In this document: positions 40,067-48,439 of the stretch, piece after piece
How the letters are laid out: each line of letters starts with the position of its first letter
How positions within the stretch are numbered: position 1 is the stretch's first letter
Assembly: GCF_000372745.1 (NCBI RefSeq)
Contig: NZ_KB889561.1
Location: 62,811 to 126,810 of the forward strand
DNA from: Embleya scabrispora DSM 41855
GTDB taxonomy: Bacteria > Actinomycetota > Actinomycetes > Streptomycetales > Streptomycetaceae
Direction of reading: 5' to 3'
Length of the DNA stretch: 64,000 bases
The notes under the pieces: model-generated
Told to the model about the DNA's origin: nothing
Database searches by the model: none
Seen by the model: the letters and a program-made list of their open reading frames with translations, nothing else
Position numbers and translations under genes: made by a program

Positions 40067-41130
40067 GACGCGTCTCCGGTCCTGCGGTCGAGTACATCCA
40101 ACGTGCCGGCGAGGCCGTCCAGATCGGCGTAGCACCCTTGCAGGTGCCGCCTGCCCGCACCGTCGAACGCGGTGCGCGCGTGCAGGACCCGGGTGTTGTC
40201 GAAGACCACGCAATCGCCCGGCTTCAGCCGCCGGGTCAACATCAACTCGGGCCGGGCCAACACCTCGGCGAAGGCTCGGTAGGCCGCGTAGAAGTCGGCG
40301 AGTTCGTCGGCCGGGAGCCGCAGCGTGCCCATCGAGCGGTTGTTGAAGCGCACCTCGCGAACGCGACCGGCGTCGTCCGCACCGATGATCGGCCGGTGCG
40401 CCCGCAGTCGGGTGCGCGCGTCCCGAAACTCGAACGGCACCGGCGTGCCGACCAACACCCGAAACGCGTCCGGTCGTTCGGCGCGCAGCAGCGCGGCGGC
40501 GCGAAACCCGTCGACGAAGCCGGAGTCGCCGCCAGTGGCCTCGTTGACCAGGCAGTGCAGGAGTTGCACGGTGGGTACCGGATCCCGATAGGGGTTGTCG
40601 GTGTGCGGGGTGATCCGGGCCGAGGTGAAGGCGAGGTTGTTGGGCCGGTCCTCAACCCGGACGTCGAAGAGTCGGCCGTAGTTCGTCTCGCGCACGAAAC
40701 CGAACGTCCCCGCCACCGCCAGGACTTGCTCCTCCACGCACGGGACGCCGCGCAGCAGCGCGAGTCCGAATCGTTGCACCGCCGTCAATGCCGGCACCGG
40801 GTCGCGCGTGTAGTCGCTCCAAGCGAACTCGCGGCGTGGGGCGTCCGGTTCCGCGGCCGTCCACAACGACTTGCCGTCCTCGCTCCTGGGGTCCGGCTCG
40901 CCGGGCGCATCGAACCACGCGCGCGCGTATACGGATCGGTGCCCATCCGGCGCCCACACGACCTCCACGTCGGACCCCCGCTCGTGAACCTCGGCGGCGA
41001 CCGGGTCGAGCGGGAGGTCGGTGATCTGGAAGAGCTTCTGCCCGGTACTCGGGTCGCGACACAACGGGCAGGGGCAGTTGTCCCGCAGCCACACGGCGGG
41101 CAGGCCGCCGATGTCCAGGGTGGTAGCCAT
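40063..41130 (-). CDS. tmpA: Fe(II)/2-oxoglutarate dioxygenase, TmpA/gamma-butyrobetaine-hydroxylase-like
   Basis: 355 aa. The N-terminal small domain has the zinc-binding pattern Cys19-x-Cys21-x2-Cys24 (LRDNCPCPLCRDP) with a His near 49, as in gamma-butyrobetaine hydroxylase and TmpA. The C-terminal jelly roll has the iron motif His176-x-Asp178 (ITPHTDNPYRD), the distal His in DNTRVLHARTAF and the 2-oxoglutarate Arg a little further on. TmpA hydroxylates 2-(trimethylamino)ethylphosphonate at C1 for TmpB to cleave. Coupled to the HD oxygenase by an ATGA overlap and preceded by GAGGAG. The same GntR operator found before the phosphonate transporter lies 32 bp upstream. A true carnitine-pathway hydroxylase is the alternative, but the partners argue against it. 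Confidence 0.85.
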   Translation of the reverse strand: MATTLDIGGLPAVWLRDNCPCPLCRDPSTGQKLFQITDLPLDPVAAEVHERGSDVEVVWAPDGHRSVYARAWFDAPGEPDPRSEDGKSLWTAAEPDAPRREFAWSDYTRDPVPALTAVQRFGLALLRGVPCVEEQVLAVAGTFGFVRETNYGRLFDVRVEDRPNNLAFTSARITPHTDNPYRDPVPTVQLLHCLVNEATGGDSGFVDGFRAAALLRAERPDAFRVLVGTPVPFEFRDARTRLRAHRPIIGADDAGRVREVRFNNRSMGTLRLPADELADFYAAYRAFAEVLARPELMLTRRLKPGDCVVFDNTRVLHARTAFDGAGRRHLQGCYADLDGLAGTLDVLDRRTGDAS

Positions 41131-41161
41131 GGGCGTCTCCTCGGTCTCAGAGAGTGCGCAA

Positions 41162-41177
41162 AGTTGTCTGTACAACT
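41162..41177. promoter_or_regulatory. GntR operator AGTTGTCTGTACAACT before the dioxygenase operon
   Basis: Perfect 6-bp arms AGTTGT/ACAACT around CTGT. It is 15/16 identical to the site before the transport operon 2.7 kb away, so both operons probably answer to the GntR regulator between them. Confidence 0.87.
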
Positions 41178-41378
41178 CGCAATCATGGCTACCGTCGCAG
41201 GACCATATGAGCACGTGACCACAAGCGCGTAACGCCGACATGAACACCACGCCCGTCGCGGGGCCGCCTTGTCACGGGCCGCGACCGGCCACTCCGCTCG
41301 CTCGACCCACCCGGCTCGAAAAGAACGCGCCCGCGCCACCCTCGACACCGGCCACTCGGCTTCGGGACGGTGACGTCC

Positions 41379-41786
41379 TCAGCTCATCAGCTCCGGCGCG
41401 AAGTAGTCACGCAGTCGGGCGATCCTGCCGTCGCGGATGCGGAAGATCTGCACCAGCGAGACGGGCGTGTCCTTTCCGTCCCCGTCGAAGACCGTGTCGA
41501 TCTCGGCGATGAACACGTCGGGGTCGGAGGTGGTGTGCAGTACGTACCCGGACTTCTCGAAGTTCGGCGAACGGTCGTCCTTCACCGGTTGCTCGTAGTA
41601 CGCCGCCATGGCGGCGCGGATCTCCTCGCGACCCACCAGGCGCCTGGGGAAGGCGGCGCCGGCAGGCATGAGCGGTGCCTCCAGGACGCCGTCCTCGGTG
41701 AAACTCTCGGCAAGGGCGTCGGCATTGCGGGTCACGGTGCCGGCGTAGACGTACCGTTCGAAGATCTGCTGCGGCGTTCCGGACAC
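41379..41786 (-). CDS. SnoaL-like / nuclear transport factor 2-fold protein
   Basis: A 135-aa NTF2-like protein. GTPQQIFERYVYAGTVTRNADALAESFTEDGVLEAPLMPAG is the typical first half; VGREEIRAAMAAYYEQ and VFIAEIDTVFDGDGKDTPVSLVQIFRIRDGRIARLRDYFAP form the second. Members are small ketosteroid-isomerase-like enzymes or ligand-binding proteins. The GTG start has AGGGAGG 6 nt upstream; longer in-frame starts encode Thr/Ser repeats with no fold. It is divergent from the carotenoid oxygenase gene across a 268-bp gap, and a link between the two is possible but unproven. Confidence 0.82.
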   Translation of the reverse strand: MSGTPQQIFERYVYAGTVTRNADALAESFTEDGVLEAPLMPAGAAFPRRLVGREEIRAAMAAYYEQPVKDDRSPNFEKSGYVLHTTSDPDVFIAEIDTVFDGDGKDTPVSLVQIFRIRDGRIARLRDYFAPELMS

Positions 41787-42054
41787 GGTGGCCTCCCTGG
41801 ACGTGGACGTGGACGTGGGCACCCACATCATCACAGCGATGCCCGCGGGAGAATGGCATTTCGTGAACGATGGCGTTCCACTCGATCCGGTGATCGACTC
41901 CCGGCACGATCCCGGTTGAGTTCGGCCGCCCCGGCCGCCCGCCGCGGTCGCGGGCCGGAAAACCGAGCGCGGCGAATGACGCACCGGGAGCAGAATGGGC
42001 GCGCGAGGTGGTCGCCTCGCATCGGATGATCGGCAGGATCTCGGGGGACACGAG

Positions 42055-43341
42055 ATGACCGACGCACATCTCACCGGCAACTACGCCCCGGTGGACAGCG
42101 AGCGGACCGAGACCGGTCTCGTGGTGAGCGGCAGGTTGCCCGCCGAACTGGCCGGGACCTACGTGCGCAACGGACCCAACCCCCGCTCGGGCCGGTCCCC
42201 GCACTGGTTCCTCGGCGACGGCATGCTGCACGGCGTACGCCTGGAGGGTGGCTCCGCGCTCTGGTACCGCAACCGCTGGGTCCGCACCCCCGACCGGCCG
42301 ATGACCCGCCCCGACGGCACCCGGGACCTGACCGTCGGCTTGGCCAACACCCACATCGTGCGGCATGCGAAGCGGCTGTTCGCACTGGTGGAGAGCTCCT
42401 ACCCGTACGAGGTGACCGAGGACCTCGACACGGTCGGCTGTCACGACTTCGCCGGCCGGCTGCGTACCGCGATGACCGCGCACCCCAAGACCTGTCCGGA
42501 CACCGGCGAGCTGCATTTCTTCGGATACGGCGCGATGCGACCGCCATACGTCACCTACCACCGCGCCGACGCGGCCGGGAACCTGACGCTGAGTCGCGGG
42601 GTCGATGTGCCCGGGCGGACGATGATGCACGACTTCCACCTGACCACCGGGCACGTGGTGTTCATGGACCTGCCGATCGTGTTCAGCATGGATCGGCTGC
42701 GCGAGGGAACCATGCCCTACGCCTGGGACCCGTCCTACGGCGCGCGCCTGGGGGTGTTGCGGCGCGACGACCCGCACGGCGACATGCGGTGGTTCGAGAT
42801 CGAGCCCTGCTACGTCTTCCACGCACTCAACGCCCACGACGACGGCGATCGCATCGTGCTGCACGTGATGCGCATGGCCGAAGCCGCGGACTCCTCCGCG
42901 CTCGCGCCCAAGGCCACGCTGTGGCGGTGGACGATCGATCTCACCACGGGAACCGTCGACGAGGCGCAACTCGACGACCGCCTGGGGGATTTCCCCCGCA
43001 TCGACGACCGACTCGCCGGACACGACTCGCGGTTCGGCCACATCGTCACCGCGAACGAACTCGTGCGGTACGACCTGGCCCGCGGCACTTCCACGGCGCA
43101 CGTGTTCGGACCGGGCCGCACCCCGGACGAGTTCGCCTTCGTCGCCGCGAACGACCGCGCCGGGGGCGCGGGGTGGCTCCTGGGTTACGTCCACGACGCC
43201 ACCACCGACACCAGCGACCTGGCGGTGCACGACGCCGAGACGCTCGAACCGGTCGCCGCCGTGCACCTGCCCGTGCGGGTGCCCTTCGGATTCCACGGGG
43301 ACTGGTTCGACCACGTCGACAACGCGGGAACCAGGCCGTGA
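42055..43341 (+). CDS. Carotenoid oxygenase family protein (carotenoid/stilbene cleavage dioxygenase)
   Basis: 428 aa of the RPE65/CCD/lignostilbene dioxygenase family, a seven-bladed propeller with a non-heme iron held by four His. The opening AGTYVRNGPNPRSGRSPHWFLGDGMLHGVRLEGG is diagnostic. Candidate iron ligands are in HPKTCPDTGELHFF, MMHDFHLTTGHVVF, CYVFHALNAHDDGD and the C-terminal FHGDWFDH. Such enzymes cleave a double bond in carotenoids or stilbenes to give aldehydes. No carotenoid biosynthesis gene is adjacent. GGGGGA precedes the chosen ATG; the frame is open 60 nt further up. Confidence 0.92.
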   Translation: MTDAHLTGNYAPVDSERTETGLVVSGRLPAELAGTYVRNGPNPRSGRSPHWFLGDGMLHGVRLEGGSALWYRNRWVRTPDRPMTRPDGTRDLTVGLANTHIVRHAKRLFALVESSYPYEVTEDLDTVGCHDFAGRLRTAMTAHPKTCPDTGELHFFGYGAMRPPYVTYHRADAAGNLTLSRGVDVPGRTMMHDFHLTTGHVVFMDLPIVFSMDRLREGTMPYAWDPSYGARLGVLRRDDPHGDMRWFEIEPCYVFHALNAHDDGDRIVLHVMRMAEAADSSALAPKATLWRWTIDLTTGTVDEAQLDDRLGDFPRIDDRLAGHDSRFGHIVTANELVRYDLARGTSTAHVFGPGRTPDEFAFVAANDRAGGAGWLLGYVHDATTDTSDLAVHDAETLEPVAAVHLPVRVPFGFHGDWFDHVDNAGTRP

Positions 43342-43454
43342 CCCGCATCGAGCCGATCGGCTTCATCCGCCTGGCCCGACCGCGGTTCCCGCTCGACGAC
43401 CCGCTGCCCGTCGCGCCGGGCGGGCTCGCCCGCGGTCACGGGACGATGTCGTAG
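43338..43454 (+). pseudogene. 38-residue ORF start coupled to the carotenoid oxygenase gene, apparently truncated
   Basis: A GTG overlaps the carotenoid oxygenase stop (GTGA) and opens a frame reading VTRIEPIGFIRLARPRFPLDD, which looks like the natural start of a protein. It ends after 38 codons inside the 3' end of the convergent tyrosinase gene. It may be the remains of a second operon gene cut off by rearrangement. It is too short for family assignment and could be chance. Confidence 0.25.
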
Positions 43455-44440
43455 GTGTACTTGGAAGTGAAGTCGAGGGTCAGCCGGGGCGTGCCGCCCG
43501 GTGCGCCCGGGCCCAGTGGGGTCACGATCGGGTCGTCGATCCGGTGGCCCAGCAGGTCGCTCGAGGCCGTCATGGGCGGAAGGTAGGACCGGCCGTTGCG
43601 CTGCATCCAGCCTTCCCAGATCCGGTCCACATTGCAGTGGTGCAGGTAGAAGATCGGATCGTTCGGGGACGAGGCCGGACCCATGTCGCCGCCGACCCAG
43701 CGGTGGACCTGGTTGTGCAGTCCGGTCCCGATGAACCCCTCCAGCCGGTTGCGAAACCCTCTCGACGACGCGTCCCAGGGAGGGAAGTCGTATGTGGCCA
43801 GATCGGGATCGCCGCCGAGGAACGGCAGCGTGTTGAAGGCGGCGCCCACGTCGAGGGCGTTCGGAAGGGTGGCCGAGTCCGCCGTTCCCGCAGGAGGAAG
43901 GATCCCCAGGCCCCGGCGCAGCCCACAGTTCGCCTGGACGAGCCGTAGCGAACTGTCGGTTTCGATGCGGACCCGGAAACTTTTCGGATCGGCGGAATTG
44001 AAGACGAACGGCCCGCAGGAGATCGGATCGCCCCCATCACCCATCCAGTCCTTCGTCCAGATCAACTGGCCCGCCGGGTTGGGGAGGGAACCGTCGAGGG
44101 ACCAGTCCCAGTACGGGAGAGCGAAGCCGAAGTCGTTGAGGACCCGCTGAATGTTGGCCTCCAGGTAGGCCAGCATGACGCGGTGCCACGGCAGGAACAC
44201 CGGCCCTCGATGGGCACCGTTGCGGACCATCCAGTTCCCGGTCGGCGGCACGGGAGTGATCATGGCCCGGTGATGCCAGATCACGAACAGGTCGTACGTA
44301 CGGACCGGCACGGCGGGGCCGGGAATCCCGAAGGCGGTCGTCTGCAGCGTCGTGTTCTCCTGCTTGAGGAGATTGACTCCGCGTATGTACGCGTCGCGGT
44401 CGGCCAGGTTGGTGAGGACGTTCCTGCGTACGATCGCCAT
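43436..44440 (-). CDS. Tyrosinase-family copper monooxygenase/oxidase
   Basis: A 334-aa type 3 copper protein that oxidises phenols or o-aminophenols. CuA ligands are likely the His56/57 region (DLFVIWHHRAM), His77 (NGAHRGPVFLPW) and His86 (PWHRVMLAYLE). The CuB site has GLHNQVHRWVGGDM and PIFYLHHCNVDRIWEGW. The C-terminus ends after a beta strand (RLTLDFTSKYTYDIVP) with no shielding domain. No signal peptide is evident. GGGAGG precedes the ATG. It lies 1 bp downstream of a gene for a protein with a His-rich tail, which may deliver copper. Confidence 0.92.
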   Translation of the reverse strand: MAIVRRNVLTNLADRDAYIRGVNLLKQENTTLQTTAFGIPGPAVPVRTYDLFVIWHHRAMITPVPPTGNWMVRNGAHRGPVFLPWHRVMLAYLEANIQRVLNDFGFALPYWDWSLDGSLPNPAGQLIWTKDWMGDGGDPISCGPFVFNSADPKSFRVRIETDSSLRLVQANCGLRRGLGILPPAGTADSATLPNALDVGAAFNTLPFLGGDPDLATYDFPPWDASSRGFRNRLEGFIGTGLHNQVHRWVGGDMGPASSPNDPIFYLHHCNVDRIWEGWMQRNGRSYLPPMTASSDLLGHRIDDPIVTPLGPGAPGGTPRLTLDFTSKYTYDIVP

Positions 44441-44441
44441 C

Positions 44442-44903
44442 TCAGCCGCCTCCCGAGTGATTCGGCCCGTGCCCGTGGCCCTCGTGCTCGTGCCCCTCGT
44501 GCCCTTCGTGCCCCCCGGGTTCCGCCGGACCGCCATGGCCTCCGCCGCCGGGTGGGAATTCGTCCGGGAAGTACTGGATGAGCGCCTTCACGGTGTCCAC
44601 GGCGGAGAGGAACTGGTACGCCGGCAAGGCGTGACAGTGCACCTCGCCGTTGTTCGACACCATCAGGTGGGCGGTAACCGGCCGGTCGTCCACGGTGATC
44701 TCGTACCTGGTCCTGACGACTATCCGATGGCCCTCGAATTCCTCCTCGCGAACGCTCTCCACGGGGCCGTGCATCGGCGCCGGTACGGGCAGATCCGCGA
44801 CATATCGTGCGAGGGCGGCCGGCTCGGCGGCCGCGGCCATGTCCTGATGATCCATCAGAGCGTCTCCCAAAGCGCGCAGCTGCCTCGGGTCGAGCAGCCT
44901 CAT
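44442..44903 (-). CDS. Tyrosinase-linked protein with His/Gly-rich C-terminal tail, candidate copper-delivery partner
   Basis: About 153 aa. The N-terminal part is helical (LLDPRQLRALGDALMDHQDMAAAAEPAALARYVADLP); a compact alpha/beta middle reads FEGHRIVVRTRYEITVDDRPVTAHLMVSNNGEVHCHALPAYQFLSAVDTVKALI. The last ~35 residues are rich in His and Gly (GGHEGHEGHEHEGHGHG). It lies just upstream of the tyrosinase gene in one operon. It does not resemble MelC1 (no Tat signal), but a similar caddie role in loading copper is a reasonable inference. Two starts are possible: the ATG at 44903 (used here, weak ribosome site) and the ATG at 44855 with GGGAG. Confidence 0.65.
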   Translation of the reverse strand: MRLLDPRQLRALGDALMDHQDMAAAAEPAALARYVADLPVPAPMHGPVESVREEEFEGHRIVVRTRYEITVDDRPVTAHLMVSNNGEVHCHALPAYQFLSAVDTVKALIQYFPDEFPPGGGGHGGPAEPGGHEGHEGHEHEGHGHGPNHSGGG

Positions 44904-45109
44904 GGCACATCGGCCCGCCGGAGGCGCGTGGACCCCGGCGGAAACGTGTGGACCGCAGTCGCGACAGCCACCCCGCATCGGGGTCTCCCGGCGGGACCGG
45001 CGGCAACGCGGTCCCCGGCTCCGGGCCGGTTCCCGCAGCGCCCACCGAACGACGTGGGTCCGCTCGATCCGGAGGGTCTGGTACATGTCCAGGAGACGCT
45101 CATTCGACA

Positions 45110-45407
45110 TGCCCTGCAACTCCTGTCGCAACGGGCCGACGGGAGCGCTGCCCAGTCCCCGAGACCTGTGCGGGGCTGTCGGGCCGAAGCGTGCACCGTC
45201 CCGGATCCCGGTCCACGACGCCGGAGCACGGGGTTCACGAAACCGGTCGGCGCCGAAGGGCGGAGCGGCGTACGGGATGCCGAGGACGGCGACGACGTCC
45301 GCAACGCGTCGGTGTCCGCGAACCGCGCCGTATCTCGTCGCGTAGACATCGGCGGCCCGCGCCACCCTGTCGACATTGCGAATATTAGAAGTCTTTGCCG
45401 TATTCAT
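45110..45407 (-). pseudogene. N-terminal fragment of a type-B carboxylesterase
   Basis: The frame from an ATG at 45407 encodes YGAVRGHRRVADVVAVLGIPYAAPPFGADRFREPRAPASWTGIRDGARFGPTAPH, the conserved start of para-nitrobenzyl-esterase/type-B carboxylesterases (GIPYAAPP and RF..P). The next ~400 residues of that family, with the catalytic GESAG, are missing. The frame runs on into MSNERLLDMYQTLRIERTHVVRW, which has its own GGAG ribosome site at 45110 and then degenerates. This looks like the scar of a deletion joining two unrelated gene starts. Confidence 0.6.
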
Positions 45408-45537
45408 CCCATTTCCGGCATTGGTCCGGATCGCCTTTCGACGCACTTCGACGCACGACGAACCACCGCCCCGGAAACGAGCTCCCGGGCCGACCGGAAC
45501 TCGCCGATCGACGAAGCCCGCAATCCGCACCCGATCT

Positions 45538-45558
45538 CTTGCTGAAACTTCTTGCAAG
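45538..45558. promoter_or_regulatory. MalR-like operator copy 1, upstream of malE
   Basis: Reads CTTGCTGAAACT followed by TCTTGCAAG. It matches the site at 45775 in 17 of 21 positions. The TTGC...GAAA...TCTTGCAAG frame is the kind of CTTGCAAG-based element that LacI-family maltose regulators bind in streptomycetes. It is about 350 bp upstream of malE and may serve a distal promoter or a divergent one. Confidence 0.65.
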
Positions 45559-45765
45559 CCGATGTGAACCCAGAGGCGACCTGATGCCACGTCAAGATGC
45601 GGGAACCGTACGGCCGTTCACCTGAAGTCGGGCGCAGTTGGGGACAAAACGGAATCACCGCGGGTCACCTCTGCCCCGCATCGCCCGGTCACCGTCGGGG
45701 ATCGCCGCCGCATCGAGGCGGTCGCACCCTCACGCCCACGATCGACACAGTCGAGCGGCGAGGAT

Positions 45766-45781
45766 CCGCAAAGTATTGCGG
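45766..45781. promoter_or_regulatory. Inverted repeat CCGCAA-AGTA-TTGCGG
   Basis: A perfect 6-bp-armed palindrome overlapping the left edge of the second MalR-like site, about 130 bp before malE. It may be part of a composite operator. Confidence 0.5.
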
Positions 45782-45795
45782 AAATCTCTTGCAAG
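45775..45795. promoter_or_regulatory. MalR-like operator copy 2, malE promoter
   Basis: Reads ATTGCGGAAATC followed by TCTTGCAAG, the second copy of the 21-bp element, 115 bp upstream of the malE start. The position suits repression of the malEFG-aglA operon by the LacI-family MalR encoded at its end. Confidence 0.7.
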
Positions 45796-45909
45796 CTCTT
45801 CCACTGAAGGGCTTCCCGTTGCTACGTTCCTTCCCGCAGTCCGGTGGCCGCCCCGGTCAACGGACGGTCCGAAGCCCCCAGTGGTCGGACCCATTCCCGA
45901 GGAGTGCAG

Positions 45910-47205
45910 ATGCGACGGAGCATTTCCGCGGCGGCCGCAGCCGCGGCGCTCACGCTCACCCTCACCGCATGTGGCGGTGACGACGGCGGCGCCAAGGGCG
46001 GACAGCCCGCGGCGGCCAAGGACCCGGCAGCGGTGTCCGGCACCGTGACCTGGTGGGACACCTCCGACTCCACCAGCGAGGCGCCCGCCTACAAGGAACT
46101 GATAGCCAAGTTCGAGGCGGCATACCCCAAGGTCAAGATCAAGTACGAGAACGTCCCGTTCGACGACGCCCGGGACAAGTTCAAGACCGCGGCCCAGGGC
46201 GGCACCGGCGCGCCGGACGTGCTTCGCGCCGACGTCGGCTGGAACCCGGCCTTCGCCGAGCTGGGATACCTCCAGCCGCTCGACGGCACGCCCGCGTTGA
46301 ACCGTCGGGAGGGCTTCCTGCCCAGTTCCTTCGCGAGCACCCAGTACAAGCAGAAGACCTACGGTGTCCCGCTCGTGACGGACACCCTCGCGCTGCTGTA
46401 CAACAAGGAGCTTCTCGCGAAGGCCGGCATCACCAAGCCGCCCACCACCTGGGACGAGGTCAAGACCGCGGGGCTCGCGGTCAAGGCCAAGACCGGGAAC
46501 GCGGGCGTATTCATGAAGCCGCAGGGCTTCTACGCGCTCCCGCTCATCTACGGCGAGGGCGGTGGGCTGGTCGACGTGCAGGCGAAGAAGATCACCGTCA
46601 ACGACGACAGGGCGCAAAAGGCCATAGGCGTCGGCAAGGACCTGATCGACTCCGGCGCGGCGGTGACCGACGTGACCAAGGACGCCTACTCGAACATGCA
46701 GGCCATGTTCAAGGAGGGCAAGCTGGCCATGATGATCAACGGCCCCTGGTCGATCGCCGACGACCTCAAGGGTCCGGCGTTCGCGGACAAGGCCAACCTG
46801 GGCATCGCACCGGTCCCCGCCGGCAGCTCCGGCAAGGCGGGCTCGCCCACCGGCGGCCACAATCTGGTCGTCTACGCGGGCTCGAAGAACCTCGACGCTT
46901 CCTACCTGTTCGTCGAGTTCCTCACCCGGCCGGAGAACCAGGCGTTCACCGCGGAGAAGAACCACGTGCTGCCCACCCGCGCCGAGGCCTACTCGATGGG
47001 GACGGTCTCCTCCGATCCCACCGTCACCGCCTTCCGCGCCGCGCTCGACACCGCGGTGCCCGGCCCGCCCCTGGCGCGCGCGAGCGACCTGTTCGACCCG
47101 ATGGACACGACCATGGAAAAGATCTACAGCGGTCAGATCTCGACCAAGGCCGGCCTCGACGAAGTCGCCAAGGCGGCACGGGGCATCCTGCCCGACTTCA
47201 AGTAA
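45910..47205 (+). CDS. malE: Maltose/maltodextrin-type ABC transporter substrate-binding lipoprotein
   Basis: A 431-aa family 1 sugar-binding protein. The Ala-rich signal ends in lipobox TLTAC with Cys21. The mature part has TVTWWDTSDSTSEAPAYKELIAKFEAAYP, VLRADVGWNPAFAELGYLQPLD, YGVPLVTDTLALLYNKELLAKAGITKPPTTWDE and KLAMMINGPWSI, all typical of MalE. It captures malto-oligosaccharides outside the cell and hands them to MalF/MalG. AGGAG lies 6 nt before the ATG. The ATPase of this importer is probably a shared MsiK encoded elsewhere, as in other streptomycetes. Confidence 0.92.
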   Translation: MRRSISAAAAAAALTLTLTACGGDDGGAKGGQPAAAKDPAAVSGTVTWWDTSDSTSEAPAYKELIAKFEAAYPKVKIKYENVPFDDARDKFKTAAQGGTGAPDVLRADVGWNPAFAELGYLQPLDGTPALNRREGFLPSSFASTQYKQKTYGVPLVTDTLALLYNKELLAKAGITKPPTTWDEVKTAGLAVKAKTGNAGVFMKPQGFYALPLIYGEGGGLVDVQAKKITVNDDRAQKAIGVGKDLIDSGAAVTDVTKDAYSNMQAMFKEGKLAMMINGPWSIADDLKGPAFADKANLGIAPVPAGSSGKAGSPTGGHNLVVYAGSKNLDASYLFVEFLTRPENQAFTAEKNHVLPTRAEAYSMGTVSSDPTVTAFRAALDTAVPGPPLARASDLFDPMDTTMEKIYSGQISTKAGLDEVAKAARGILPDFK

Positions 47206-47407
47206 CGGCCCGGCGTCTCCTCACACCCGCGCCGGGTTCGAGGAGGCTCCCGACCGCCGCGTCCGTCCGGCGGGTCGCGTACGTCGAACGGGTGGGCCCG
47301 GTGCCGATTCCCGGGTCCACCCGCCCCAACCCCCAAGCACCGCACCGTTACTGACGCTTGGTCAGGACCATGGACGATGCGGGCGCAGGCTATGAGGCAG
47401 GCCCATC

Positions 47408-48439
47408 ATGACCACCACCATCGAGGCACCGGAGTCCCCCGGGTCGCCCTCCGTCCCCGAAGGCACGACACCGCGCAAACCCGCCGCGGGCCGCTTCCGC
47501 CGGATTCTGCGCCGGCTGCGCAGGTCCTACGACTCGCACTGGTACGCCTGGGCCATGGTGCTCCCGGTCGTCCTGGTCCTGGGTGTGCTGGTGGGCTACC
47601 CGCTCGTCCGCGGGCTCTACTACTCGTTGACCGACATCAACGAGGCCAACATGGGCCGCACGATCGGGGTCAACCACATCCCGGCCACCTACGAGTGGGT
47701 GGGGCTGAAGAACTACCGCGACGTACTCTCGGGCAGCGACGGCAACTTCTACCCGAAGCTGCAATGGACGTTGATCTGGACGGTCTCCTGCGTCGTCCTG
47801 CACTACACGCTCGGTCTGGGACTCGCGGTGCTGCTGAACCGCAAGGTCCGCTTCAGCGGGATGTACCGGATCATGCTCGTGGTCCCGTGGGCGGTACCGG
47901 CGTTCGTCTCCGCGTTCGCGTGGCGGCTGATGCTCAACAAGGACAACGGCGTGATCAACTCGATCCTCGGCGGCGCGGGCATGGACCCGGTCGACTGGCT
48001 CGGGCAGCCGACCACGGCCAAGATCGCCGTGATCATGGTCAACGTCTGGATCGGCGCACCCTTCAACATGGTGGCGATCCTCGGCGGCCTCCAGGCGATC
48101 CCGAAGGAGCAGTACGAAGCCGCCGAGATGGACGGGGCCACCCCCTGGCAGCGCTTCCGCTACGTGACCATGCCCGGCCTGCGCCCGATCAGCGCGACGA
48201 TCATCCTGCTCGGCGTGATCTGGACGTTCAACCAGTTCGCCGTCATCTATCTGGTCACCGAGGGCGGACCGTTCGGCTCCACCGAGATCCTGGTGACCTT
48301 CGCCTACAAGCTCGGGTTCGCCAACATTCGCGACTACGCCGGGGCGGCCACCTACGGGGCGATCATCCTGTCGATGCTCATCCTGTTCGCGACCGCCTAC
48401 CGCCGCACGCTCGACCGCAAGGGGCAGGAGACGGCATGA
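47408..48439 (+). CDS. malF: Maltose-type ABC transporter permease (MalF)
   Basis: 343 aa with a cytoplasmic N-terminus and six or so membrane helices (WAMVLPVVLVLGVLVGYPLVRGLYY; LIWTVSCVVLHYTLGLGLAVLLN; IMLVVPWAVPAFVSAFAWRLM). The EAA loop is EAAEMDGATPWQRFRYVTMPGLRP, and EGGPFGSTEILVTFAYK follows. A 202-bp gap separates it from malE. A weak AGGCAGG lies before the ATG. It pairs with MalG, whose start overlaps its stop. Confidence 0.9.
   Translation: MTTTIEAPESPGSPSVPEGTTPRKPAAGRFRRILRRLRRSYDSHWYAWAMVLPVVLVLGVLVGYPLVRGLYYSLTDINEANMGRTIGVNHIPATYEWVGLKNYRDVLSGSDGNFYPKLQWTLIWTVSCVVLHYTLGLGLAVLLNRKVRFSGMYRIMLVVPWAVPAFVSAFAWRLMLNKDNGVINSILGGAGMDPVDWLGQPTTAKIAVIMVNVWIGAPFNMVAILGGLQAIPKEQYEAAEMDGATPWQRFRYVTMPGLRPISATIILLGVIWTFNQFAVIYLVTEGGPFGSTEILVTFAYKLGFANIRDYAGAATYGAIILSMLILFATAYRRTLDRKGQETA

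Noticed and set aside
41865-41878. GAACGATGGCGTTC palindrome between the SnoaL-like and carotenoid oxygenase genes
   Set aside because: Only 5-bp arms, no second copy, and no regulator gene nearby; could be chance.
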